Source: Clostridium facile
GTDB taxonomy: Bacteria; Bacillota; Clostridia; Oscillospirales; Ruminococcaceae
NCBI RefSeq assembly: GCF_014297275.1
Contig: NZ_JACOQK010000001.1
Coordinates: 1,302,001-1,366,000, forward strand
Direction: 5' to 3'
Length of the DNA: 64,000 bases
Position 1 is the first letter of the stretch, and each line of letters starts with the position of its first letter. The translations under genes were made by a program, and so were the position numbers. Below are positions 44,250 through 53,800 of this stretch, piece by piece. Under the pieces are notes generated by a model that worked only from the letters and a program-made list of their open reading frames with translations, made no database searches and was not told the origin of the DNA.

Positions 44250-46625
44250 TTATAGTTGTTTGGTTGCTATTTTCTGTGAGCAGTTATGACTTGTCTTTTT
44301 CTTTCTCCATTGGATCAATCCTGAAACAGCCCGTTCTACAAGAAAACTCAGTAAAACAAATCCTGCAAACAATAAAAGGGTAATTCCTGATGGTAGAGAT
44401 ACTTGAAGTAAAGGGTGGAACAGGAATACTGCCAGATAAAATCCCACCGTCATAGTGGAGCAAAGAAAAACCCTTAATTTATTAAATGGCCAGCTTGCTT
44501 TCAATACCGCCTGGATTCCCACTGTACCCACCAGCAAATAAAGCAATATCCCAGCTTGCTCTGTGGATAATTGTAAGAATGGTGACATGGCAAGAGAAAC
44601 GAGAAAACAAACTAAGATGGAAATTGCGTTTGGAATTGCCCGCTCCATCACGGATGGAAGAAAATGTCCAGTTATTTTTTTGCTATCAGGTTCAAAAGAC
44701 ATAAAGAAGGAAGGATATCCTTCAATAATAAGGTCAATTAAGGTAATTTGAATCGGCAAAAATGGAAATGGAATATTAAACAGAAGGCATACAATTGACA
44801 ACAAAACAGAATAGATGGTTTTTACAAAAAATACTCCGGCTACACGTGTGATGTTATTGACTACCCTTCTACCCTCTCCCAATACAGCAGGTAAAGAAGA
44901 AAAATTGGAGTCTAGCAAAACCACTTGTGATACTTGCCGGGCAGCGTCACTGCCTTCTGCCACAGCAATGCTGCAATCTGCTTCCCGAAGAGCCAGCAGG
45001 TCATTGACGCCATCTCCAGTCATTGCTACAGAATGTCCATGTTTTTGCAATGCTTGAACTAATTGCTTTTTCTGTATAGGGGAAACCCGTCCAAACACGG
45101 AATAAGTAAGGGCCGCCTGCTCTATTTCCGTTTCGGTGGTAATATTACTCATATCGATATAACGTTCCGCTTCTGGAAATCCAGCTTGCAGAGCAAGTGA
45201 GGATACTGTAACTGGATTATCTCCAGATATTAATTTCAAATCCACACCCTCCTTTTGGAAATATGCCAGAGTTTTAGCAGCATTGGGGCGAATTGGATCA
45301 GAGATAACAATGCAGGCCAAACACTCTACTGGCGGCAGAGGGCTATTCTGGTTCACTGTCCCCCGTACAATCCCCGCCAGCAAGATTCGTTTTCCATCGT
45401 AATTTCCTTTTTGCAAAATTTTCTCTGCCATACCATCCGCAAGACGTTCCGGGGCGCCGATCAACAATGTTCCTACCTGGTCAAATGTCATAGCGCTCCA
45501 TTTTCGTTCAGACGAAAACGGAATTTTATGCACAGGTACTAGGGAATTATTTTTGCTAAAATAGGAGTTTAATGCCTGAAAAGTTGCGTTATTATCATCG
45601 GAATACTGCAAAAAGGAACCCATCAGTTCATGAAACTGCATGGAACGTCCTAATTCAGTTTGAATCACTTCTTCTACCTGCATTTTCCCCTGGGTAAGCG
45701 TACCAGTTTTATCCAAACATAAGGTATCTACATGGGCAAGTGATTCTAAAGCGAAAAGCTCCTGTACCAGGACATTTTTCTTGGATAAAGCAATAATCCC
45801 CACTGCTAAACTGATGCTAATTAACAAAACTAGTCCCTTTGGCAACATTCCCAAAAGCCCTGCCGCAGTAGTGACAACAGCATGGTTCAAGGTATCCTGC
45901 CGCAGGAAAAAAGCCTCCAAAAAAAGTAGAACACCCAATACTGGAATCAGATAACCAGTAAACCGGGTAACCTTACGCATAGAGGAAAGCAGTTCGGACT
46001 GAACACCACGCATTTTTTTTGCTTCATGCGCAATCTTAGACGCATAATTTTCTGCTCCAATATGCTCCACACAAGCACGGCATTTTCCGCTGATAATAAA
46101 ACTTCCAGAAAGAAGATGGCTACCAGCTGATTTTGGAATAGGGTCAGACTCCCCAGTTAAAAGTGATTCATTCACTTCAACCCCACCTGTTAGGATTACA
46201 GAATCAGCGCAAACCTGTCTTCCTGCATCCAGTTCAATCACATCTTCCTCCACCAGTTCCTGGATTGAAATTTCTGTAGAGATTCCGTCACGGATTACCT
46301 TAGCCGTTGGCATAGATAAAAGGGATAGCTTATCCACCAGTTTTTTTGCATGAAATTCCTGTACAATACCAATTAAAGTATTAAGGGCAATAATCAAAAT
46401 AAATACCATATTTGACCATGCCCCTACAAATGCCAACGCAATGGCAATAAGTAGGTTAAACAAGTTAAATAAAGTACAAATATTATCTTTTAAAATTTGT
46501 CCAGATGTTTTTGTAACTTTTTCCGGTTGGGTATTCTGTCTACCATTCTCTTTTTTGGTTTGAACCTGCCCGGCAGTAAGCCCTGTTGCAGGATTAGGGT
46601 AACATAAGTGATCCTGAGGTAACAT
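44250..46625 (-). CDS. Cation-translocating P-type ATPase
   Basis: A 791-residue P-type pump. Visible in order: cytoplasmic N-terminus, helices 1-2 (about 50-100), actuator domain with LLTGESDPIP, helices 3-4 with the LLGMLPKGLVLL ion-site segment, phosphorylation site Asp305 in LCLDKTGTLTQGK, nucleotide-binding domain, hinge VAMTGDGVNDLLALREADCS, and six C-terminal helices. No heavy-metal-binding domain and no CPx motif are present. It looks most like the Exp7/CaxP group of Gram-positive calcium-type pumps, so export of Ca2+ or a similar ion is the best guess. It stands as a single gene; AGGAGG lies before the ATG at 46625. Confidence 0.92.
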   Translation of the reverse strand: MLPQDHLCYPNPATGLTAGQVQTKKENGRQNTQPEKVTKTSGQILKDNICTLFNLFNLLIAIALAFVGAWSNMVFILIIALNTLIGIVQEFHAKKLVDKLSLLSMPTAKVIRDGISTEISIQELVEEDVIELDAGRQVCADSVILTGGVEVNESLLTGESDPIPKSAGSHLLSGSFIISGKCRACVEHIGAENYASKIAHEAKKMRGVQSELLSSMRKVTRFTGYLIPVLGVLLFLEAFFLRQDTLNHAVVTTAAGLLGMLPKGLVLLISISLAVGIIALSKKNVLVQELFALESLAHVDTLCLDKTGTLTQGKMQVEEVIQTELGRSMQFHELMGSFLQYSDDNNATFQALNSYFSKNNSLVPVHKIPFSSERKWSAMTFDQVGTLLIGAPERLADGMAEKILQKGNYDGKRILLAGIVRGTVNQNSPLPPVECLACIVISDPIRPNAAKTLAYFQKEGVDLKLISGDNPVTVSSLALQAGFPEAERYIDMSNITTETEIEQAALTYSVFGRVSPIQKKQLVQALQKHGHSVAMTGDGVNDLLALREADCSIAVAEGSDAARQVSQVVLLDSNFSSLPAVLGEGRRVVNNITRVAGVFFVKTIYSVLLSIVCLLFNIPFPFLPIQITLIDLIIEGYPSFFMSFEPDSKKITGHFLPSVMERAIPNAISILVCFLVSLAMSPFLQLSTEQAGILLYLLVGTVGIQAVLKASWPFNKLRVFLCSTMTVGFYLAVFLFHPLLQVSLPSGITLLLFAGFVLLSFLVERAVSGLIQWRKKKTSHNCSQKIATKQL

Positions 46626-47311
46626 CTGTATTTCCTCCTATTTTTAAACTGATACCAGTATAAGTGCTACTATTAACAGACTAATAAATCAATTTTAAAC
46701 AATTTATAAACCAGTGTCGTAAAATACCAGCTGTTTTCTAAAATGATGATGGTTTTAATCCATCATTTTCATCTTCCAACAATACGAAAAATCGTTTAAT
46801 CAAAAGAGGAAAATTCTTTTGATTGCAAACTATCATAATAGCTTTGAAAACAGCATCTAGCATTTTTCTGTTCTGAATAAAGGATTTCAAAGTTTATAAA
46901 CAAGAACAATGAAAGCAGAGAAATTCGCCAATCATATTTTATTCCATCCCCACAGTATTTTTAGCCATATGTTTCTATCTATACAATAACCCTTCTAAGC
47001 AGTCCAGTTGTGCCATAGTTTGTCCTGTCTAAGTCCTGCTATAATAAAATCACAGGAATCATAGTAGCCAGGTAGTACAAATTGGTATACACTTTTTCAT
47101 GGTATATAAGATGAATTGACGTACCCTTTCTTTATCCACACAAAGGAAATTTATAAAAAATCCAACTAAAAATCTGGCAATCATACAGGGTATATTCTAA
47201 ATACTACACCGATTGGCTTAATCAAAAAACATGTAATTTCAACCCTGACAATTCCTGTATACATTCGTATTATTTTAAAAATTAATAATAGCAAAGGAGT
47301 GAAAAAATAAG
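46626..47311. other. Intergenic gap before the lysozyme gene
   Basis: Nearly 690 AT-rich bases between the divergent P-type ATPase and lysozyme genes. No supported gene, tRNA or riboswitch fold was found. A minor T-rich hairpin-like stretch at about 46735-46765 shows complementary TTTTCTAAAATGATG and CATCATTTTC segments. Promoters of both neighbours must lie here. Confidence 0.5.
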
Positions 47312-48337
47312 TTGTTTCAAAAAAAAGGGATTGATATCTCAAAATGGCAAGGAGATGTTGACTTTTCCAAAGTGAAAGCAGATGGAGTAGAATTTGCTAT
47401 TCTCAGGGCAGGTTACGGAAAATTAGCTGACCAAAAAGACCCCAAGTTCGAACAAAACTATGCTAGTGCCAAAGCAGTAGGTATGCCAATTGGCGCATAT
47501 CATTATACCTATGCCATCTCTATGATAGAAGCGGAGCAGGAAGCAAATGTTCTGTTAAACTGGCTAAAAGGAAAACAATTTGAATACCCTATATACTTCG
47601 ATATCGAAGATACTAGTATCGTTTATCTAGGCAAGGATGTTTTGACCGATATTGTATGTACCTTCTGCGAAAAACTGGAACAGGCAGGATATTTTGTTGG
47701 TGTATACGCTAACAAAAACTGGCTAATGAACCATCTAGATTATAATCGTATCAAAAAATATACTATTTGGTTAGCACACTATACTACTGCTACAGACTAT
47801 CCTAATCCACATGATATGTGGCAGTTCTCCAGTACACAAAAGGTAGATGGAATTTCTGGAAAAGTAGATATGAACTACTGCTATAAAGATTTTCCAGCAA
47901 TTATCAAGGCGGGTGGATACAATGGCTTTGGGATAGGCACATCAGCCCCATCCCAGCCAGCAGGCACACAATACAGTGTCGGGGATGTAGTAACCGTATC
48001 CAGCTACTACGCATCTAGCACAGAAACAGACAGCAATAAAGCAGTAATCCCGTCCGATTGGAAAACAGGTACGATTACACGAATTGTAGAAGGCGCACGT
48101 AATCCATACTTACTGAATAACGGTAATTTAGGATGGTGTAATGATGGTGACATCAGAGGACGTGGGGACATTACAGGTAGTTCTGCCCCTCAATCTGTTA
48201 CATACACGGTACAATCCGGTGACACCCTATCCGGCATTGCAGCAAAATATGGGACAAACTACCAACATTTGGCTAGCATCAATGGTATTTCCAATCCAGA
48301 TAAAATCTATGTTGGGCAAAAAATCAAAATCAAATAA
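47312..48337 (+). CDS. GH25 muramidase with SH3-like and LysM domains
   Basis: A 341-residue peptidoglycan hydrolase. The GH25 domain (about 1-195) starts GIDISKWQGDVDFSKVKADG with Asp8 and has the catalytic pair Asp97 and Glu99 in YPIYFDIEDT. A bacterial SH3-like part follows (about 215-285), then a LysM repeat (about 293-341; YTVQSGDTLSGIAAKYG), which binds glycan strands. The start is a TTG at 47312, since an earlier GTG in the same stretch is closed by TAA; GGAG lies 12 bases upstream. There is no signal peptide, so it behaves like a phage endolysin or leaves the cell by lysis. No other phage gene is nearby. Confidence 0.92.
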   Translation: MFQKKGIDISKWQGDVDFSKVKADGVEFAILRAGYGKLADQKDPKFEQNYASAKAVGMPIGAYHYTYAISMIEAEQEANVLLNWLKGKQFEYPIYFDIEDTSIVYLGKDVLTDIVCTFCEKLEQAGYFVGVYANKNWLMNHLDYNRIKKYTIWLAHYTTATDYPNPHDMWQFSSTQKVDGISGKVDMNYCYKDFPAIIKAGGYNGFGIGTSAPSQPAGTQYSVGDVVTVSSYYASSTETDSNKAVIPSDWKTGTITRIVEGARNPYLLNNGNLGWCNDGDIRGRGDITGSSAPQSVTYTVQSGDTLSGIAAKYGTNYQHLASINGISNPDKIYVGQKIKIK

Positions 48338-48429
48338 AATTTCATCTTAAAACAATTCTGTGATAATTTCGCTGTAAAAACACTTCATTAAATATTATGA
48401 TCTTTTTTAGTACATCATAAACTTTGCTG

Positions 48430-48792
48430 TTTTACTAGCAAGTCATGACCACCCCTAAGAGGGATGGCATGAACAAGGCCTAGAAGGCCTTAAAACAAGC
48501 CAGCGCCTAAATGACGCTGGCTTTCACTTTGTTCAAACCACAAGTGGTATGATTACCTGCTACCCTTAAAAGAGTCACTATACTCTTTCCGACTCAAACT
48601 ATCTTCGATTTGATCTTGTTTCTCCTGTTCTCGGATATACTTTTGCACAGTCGATGTATTGATGCCAACCGTACTCACATAATATCCAGTTGCCCAGAAA
48701 TTTCTATTTCCAAACTTGTATTTTAAGTTTGCATGTCTCTCAAAAATCATCATTGCGCTTTTCCCTTTGAGATACCCCATGAAACTGGACAC
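48430..48792 (-). mobile_element. Truncated IS200/IS605-family element
   Basis: One end of an IS200-type element remains, with its structured 3' flank. AAGGCC repeats lie at about 48475-48492, and an 8-bp stem AGCCAGCG/CGCTGGCT at 48498-48522 is followed by a U-rich run on the minus strand. The 3' part of the transposase gene is next. The other end, with the first half of the transposase, is missing. The break lies about 190 bases from the ParA gene. Confidence 0.75.
48553..48792 (-). pseudogene. C-terminal half of an IS200 TnpA transposase
   Basis: The frame reads VSSFMGYLKGKSAMMIFERH and FGNRNFWATGYYVSTVG, the second half of Y1 HUH transposases with the catalytic Tyr region, then a charged tail. 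Full-length TnpA has about 150 residues; here only about 80 remain and the His-hydrophobic-His metal motif is absent, so it cannot be active. Upstream of about 48792 the homology stops abruptly. Confidence 0.85.
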
Positions 48793-48914
48793 ACCAAATT
48801 TTACAAAAGGCAAATAAAGGAATAAGGCAGACTGCTGGCAGCAAACATAGATCTTCCGTCATGGAAACTCTTTGCAGGCAGTATATATAGCCATATGTAA
48901 AAATTGAATCAACG

Positions 48915-48963
48915 AAAAAAGAAGGTATAAACCTCGTATGCGAAGGGATATATCTTCTTTTTT
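48915..48963. terminator. A/T-tailed hairpin upstream of parA
   Basis: AAAAAAGAAG (48915-48924) pairs with CTTCTTTTTT (48954-48963), with partial pairing inside (GGTATA, TATATC). It lies in front of the parA ribosome site. It can end transcripts from the left or act in the parA leader. Confidence 0.6.
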
Positions 48964-48984
48964 CTTTATCGAGGAGGAATTCGA

Positions 48985-49830
48985 ATGTCAGCTAAAATCA
49001 TCGCAATCGCCAACCAGAAAGGCGGCGTAGGAAAAACAGTGACAGCGGTCAATTTCGCAACAGGACTTGCGGAACAAGATAAAAAAGTGCTCCTTGTGGA
49101 CTTTGATCCCCAAGGGAACGCAAGTAGCTATTTAAACTATGATAGCAGTAAAAATAAACTTTCCATCGTGGATTTAATGGATATCGTCTTAAAGCAGGAC
49201 TGTATTGAATACAGCACGGAACATACATGGTACACCGAAAGCGACAAACAGTTAATGCATCAATTAAAGGAAGAGATGTCGCAGGCAATCGTGTGTGATG
49301 AAAACAACCGTGTCGATCTACTTCCCGCCAATATCACCCTATCCGGTGCGGAAATGACATTGATCAGCAGCGTTTACCGCAACCAGGCATTGAAAATCAT
49401 CCTTTCCTATTATGTTCCTGATTACGACTACATCATCATTGATTGCAGCCCCACATTGGGGATTATGCTGGTAAACGCTTTAGTCGCAGCCAATGAGGTG
49501 ATCATCCCGGTACAAACAGAGGAATTTGCCATTGACGGCATCGTGCAAATGCTTCAGACCGTGCAGAATGTCAGAAGGACGGAAAACCACAACCTAAAAA
49601 TTGCAGGATTTCTGCTCACCATGGTGCAGCCAAATGTAATTGAATATGGTGAGATCAAAGAAGGGATGGAACAACAATTTGGAAATCTCATGTATACGAC
49701 TATGATCAGCCGTTCGGTACAAGTGCCAAGGTCTACCAAAGAACATATCCCCATCATTCAGCAAGACCACAAGATCGGAAAACAATATAGAGATTTTACA
49801 AAAGAATATTTAAACAGACAGGAGGTGTAA
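48985..49830 (+). CDS. parA: ParA-family partition ATPase
   Basis: A 281-residue Walker-type ATPase that drives DNA partition together with ParB. The deviant Walker A motif KGGVGKT sits at residues 12-18, followed by LLVDFDPQGNASSYL, and Walker B-like YDYIIIDCSPTLGIML. The C-terminal half has the usual helices (VIIPVQTEEFAIDGIVQML). GAGGAGG lies six to seven bases before the ATG. The gene is followed after three bases by ParB, then by a helicase-methylase gene, a layout typical of clostridial integrative conjugative elements and plasmids. Confidence 0.95.
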   Translation: MSAKIIAIANQKGGVGKTVTAVNFATGLAEQDKKVLLVDFDPQGNASSYLNYDSSKNKLSIVDLMDIVLKQDCIEYSTEHTWYTESDKQLMHQLKEEMSQAIVCDENNRVDLLPANITLSGAEMTLISSVYRNQALKIILSYYVPDYDYIIIDCSPTLGIMLVNALVAANEVIIPVQTEEFAIDGIVQMLQTVQNVRRTENHNLKIAGFLLTMVQPNVIEYGEIKEGMEQQFGNLMYTTMISRSVQVPRSTKEHIPIIQQDHKIGKQYRDFTKEYLNRQEV

Positions 49831-49833
49831 GGG

Positions 49834-50793
49834 ATGAATCCAAACTTTGCGAAAAAATTTGCGGGCATCCATACGCAGGATATCAATAGCATCAACGATG
49901 GATACAACGCACTGTTCCAGAATGGAACCCAACAAGACCGGGTGGAAATAGAAATAGGCTTGTTAATTCCCTTTCCGTCTGACCTGTATCCTGACGGCGT
50001 GCAGCCATTCCTGGCAGCTTCCGGTGATAGATTGGAACAATTGACCGAAAGCATCAAACAATACGGAATCATAGAACCCATCACCATCCGTAAAAGCAGC
50101 AGAAAAGCAGGCTATTATGAAATACTAGCCGGACACAATAGAGTGAATATCGCAAAATCCATAGGGCTACAGACTGTTCCATACATATTGAAGGATGTGA
50201 ACGACGCAGAAGCAACGGACATTTTTGTGGATACCAATACCCTGCAACGGGAACTGTCCATCAAAGAACTGGCGTATGCCTATCATATGAAACTGGTGAA
50301 TTCCAACCAACAGGGCAAGCGAACTGATCTATCCGGACAGGAAAAACACGATTCCGCACAGGAAATCGTAGAAACCACAGGGCAAAGCAAAAGCAAGATT
50401 ATCCGTTTGGCAAGATTGACAAAACTGATACCAGAACTGTTGAATGCAGTGGATCAACAGGAGTTGCCAGTCATGGCAGGATATCATTTCTCCTTCATCA
50501 ACAAAGAAAACCAAAGGCTCATCTATGACTGCTGGCAGGTGGAACGGTTCAAAATCACAGTGGCACAAGCCGCCCAGATCAAACAAATGTCGGAAAGAAA
50601 TCAGTTAAGCGTAGAATATTTAGACCAGATGTTGAACAGAACCATTCCGGATAAAAAATCTTCTGAAAAGCCCGTCACCATCCGCTTCCCTACTGGCTAT
50701 TACCAGAAATATTTTGCAGGAATGAAACCAAAGCAGGCGCAGGAAAAACTGATGGAGATTTTAGACCAATATTTTGGCGCTAAAAAAGAATAA
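49834..50793 (+). CDS. parB: ParB-family DNA-binding partition protein
   Basis: A 319-residue protein with the ParB/Srx nuclease-like N-domain (about 55-150; PITIRKSSRKAGYYEILAGH with the AGHNRV box) and a KorB-like helix-turn-helix part (about 155-230; VETTGQSKSKIIRLARLTKL). It should bind a centromere-like site on the element and stimulate ParA. AGGAGG overlaps the end of parA just before the ATG, so translation is coupled. A strong hairpin begins at its stop codon. Confidence 0.93.
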   Translation: MNPNFAKKFAGIHTQDINSINDGYNALFQNGTQQDRVEIEIGLLIPFPSDLYPDGVQPFLAASGDRLEQLTESIKQYGIIEPITIRKSSRKAGYYEILAGHNRVNIAKSIGLQTVPYILKDVNDAEATDIFVDTNTLQRELSIKELAYAYHMKLVNSNQQGKRTDLSGQEKHDSAQEIVETTGQSKSKIIRLARLTKLIPELLNAVDQQELPVMAGYHFSFINKENQRLIYDCWQVERFKITVAQAAQIKQMSERNQLSVEYLDQMLNRTIPDKKSSEKPVTIRFPTGYYQKYFAGMKPKQAQEKLMEILDQYFGAKKE

Positions 50794-50818
50794 CCTATTG
50801 TCACAATGACAATAGGTT
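50792..50818 (+). promoter_or_regulatory. Hairpin between parB and the helicase gene
   Basis: AACCTATTGTCA and its exact complement form a 12-bp stem with a CAA loop right at the parB stop. No U-run follows. It precedes the ribosome site GGAAGGAAG of the next gene and may limit readthrough or mark a processing point. Confidence 0.75.
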
Positions 50819-50835
50819 CAGGAAGGAAGAAAGTT

Positions 50836-53800
50836 GTGAACAATCCAATACAACCCGTCTATGAAGTGTATCAAACCTATTTGACATCCGCCCGGCAGAA
50901 TATTCAGTCCTATCAAAAATATTTAGACCTTGCAGCACAGCTGTATAAACACAATATGCACAATCAAGTTATGATTTATGGGCAACATCCAAACGCAACC
51001 TATGTCGCCAGTAAAGCTGTCTGGAATAAAATTAGACGTGATATCAACCATGGTGCCACAGCGATTGCTACCATAGCAAAGAGAAATTCTATCCCTGTCA
51101 TCCAATTGATCTACGATATTTCCGATACCGATGGCAACGATGTAACAGATATTTTGGGGGCTGACCGCTTCATTCTCAATCATGAGGAACAACAATATCT
51201 GTTATCGGCTTTGAAAGAGAAACATCAGTTGGATTCCAAAGATATATACCATACTGTTTTGCAGATAGCGGACAAATATCGATCGGAAGGTTATAACGAT
51301 TATGACAGGAAATTTGTAGAACAAAGTATCGCCTATGTTATCAGTAAAAAGCTGCAACTTGATCCATCGGTGATCCCGGTTGTAAGTCCTCTGGGGATAA
51401 AAGACAACAAACAGTTTGTGACTTTGGGAAGCAAAATAAATCTGATATCCAGACAAATACTAGATGAATTTGAAATAGAAATCGAAAAGATAAGGAGTGT
51501 GGAACATGTTAGAGTATCAGAACATCAACGGAATCAGAATTCCTCTGGTGAACCTGCCAGACACGAAGAATTATCCACTTGGAGAGATTGGGAGAACAAT
51601 CCTGAAGAATATGGAGAAGAATCACAGCTCAAGATATTGGGATTTGGAGATGGAAGGGACACTGATCGAGAAAGTGTACCAAAGGCAGGAAGAACTCAAG
51701 GAAAAGGAACACAGGATACTGGAACAGCTGGAAAACGAAAATCCCCGTCCCAACACAGAGAATATGATGAAAATCGTGAGACACCTGAACAGCTTGCATT
51801 TGATGGCACGGGAAATGATAACCGAGGAGATCTACGAGCCAATCTAACAGATAAATCAAATTTGGAAAGCCACTCTGAGAAGGGTGGCTTTTCTGCTGTC
51901 CAAACGGAAATAGCGAAAGCGGAGATTGAAAAAATAAATAACCATGTTTCCTCTTTAAATGTGGAATACGGCGGTGCTAAGACAAAATACAAAGCCAACG
52001 TGGAAGCAATCAGGCTGCTCAAAACAATAGAATCGGAAAACAGGCTGGCAACAGCGGAAGAACAAACCATCCTGTCCAAATACACCGGATGGGGCGGAAT
52101 CCCGGAACCGTTTGATGCCCGTTATCAAAACCATCCAAAATGGCAAACAGAATTCAAAGAGCTGCTGGAAATCCTGACACCGGAAGAATACAGGGAAGCA
52201 AGGGCAACAACCTTGAACGCCCACTACACCGCTTTGCCCATAGCCGCCTTGATGTTCCGTGCGGTTGAGGAATTAGGTTTTGGGGGCGGTAAGGTGTTGG
52301 AACCCTCCATGGGGATCGGCAATTTCTATAGCGTGTTTCCTTCCAACCTCAAGCAAAGATCGCAGCTATATGGCGTGGAAAAAGACAGTATTTCCGGCAG
52401 AATCGCAAAACAGCTATACCAGCAAGCAACCATTGAGGTAAAAGGATATGAGGAAACCAGCTATCCAGACAACTATTTTGATCTGGCGATTGGAAATATC
52501 CCCTTCGGAAGTTTTGGCGTGTTTGATAAACGGTATCAAAATGAAAATTTCAAAATACACGATTATTTTATCGCAAAAACTTTGGATCAAGTAAAGCCCA
52601 ACGGCTTGATCGCCTTTATTTCCTCAAAAGGAACGCTGGACAAAGCCAATTCATCTGTCCGGAAATATATCGCACAGCGTGCGGAATTATTGGGCGCAGT
52701 CCGTTTGCCCAATAGCGCCTTTCAAAAAATCGCCCATACCGAGGTGACAACCGATATCCTATTTTTCCGTAAATACGAACAACAAAAGGTAAATGAACCA
52801 GAATGGATCCATGTAGGCAGGACGGAACAGGGCGTGCCGGTCAATGAATATTACCTGCACCATCCAGACCATATACTTGGGACAATGGTATTTGATAAAT
52901 CCATGTACGGCAATGAGAAAGATACTTCCTGTATCAACGACGATCCTGATTTTCATTTGATTGGTACGCTGCAACAAAAACTAAAGGAGATTACAGAACA
53001 ACAAACACCAATCTCAACACAGCCAATAACGAAAAATGTTATTGAAGAAACATCACTTCAAGAGATAAGCCAACAGATAGAACACCCAGAGGTGTTGCCC
53101 GCCAATCCTGAAGTCAAAAACTACACCTATACCATTGTCGATAACGTCCTCTATTACCGGGAAAATAACGAAATGTTTTTGCAAACTTTTAGTGGAAAAA
53201 CATTGGAGCGTGTCAAAGGCATGTGCGCCATCCGGGAACAGGTTATGCGGCTGATTCATATGCAAGTCCATGACTACGCAGACCATGCGTTCCAACAGGA
53301 ACTAGCAACACTCAACCAGATATATGATACCTTTGTAAAGGATAATGGGTACTTGAACGACAAAGCAAACCGGCGGGCATTTCAGGAGGATTCGGATTTG
53401 CCTTTGCTTCTGTCATTGGAGAATAAAAAAGAAGGTAGCTACGACAAAGCCGCCATCTTCTATAAACCGACCATACAGCCGACGGAAGAAATTTCTGCTC
53501 ATTCCGCAAAAGACGCTTTAGCAATATCCATATACCGGCGTGGAAAATTGGATTTGGCATATATGGCGGAAATCTATCCCCATAGCGTGGATGACATTAT
53601 CACCGAATTGGGAGATCAGATCTTCTTCGATCCAGCCCACTTGATTTCCGGTACCATGGATAACCGATCAGGATATGTGACGGCGGAGGAATATCTCAGC
53701 GGAAATGTCAAAGAAAAACTGAAATTGGCGGAATTAAAGGTGGAGGACTACCCGGAACTACATCGGAATGTAGCAGCCTTGAAAGCCGTCCAGCCGAAAC

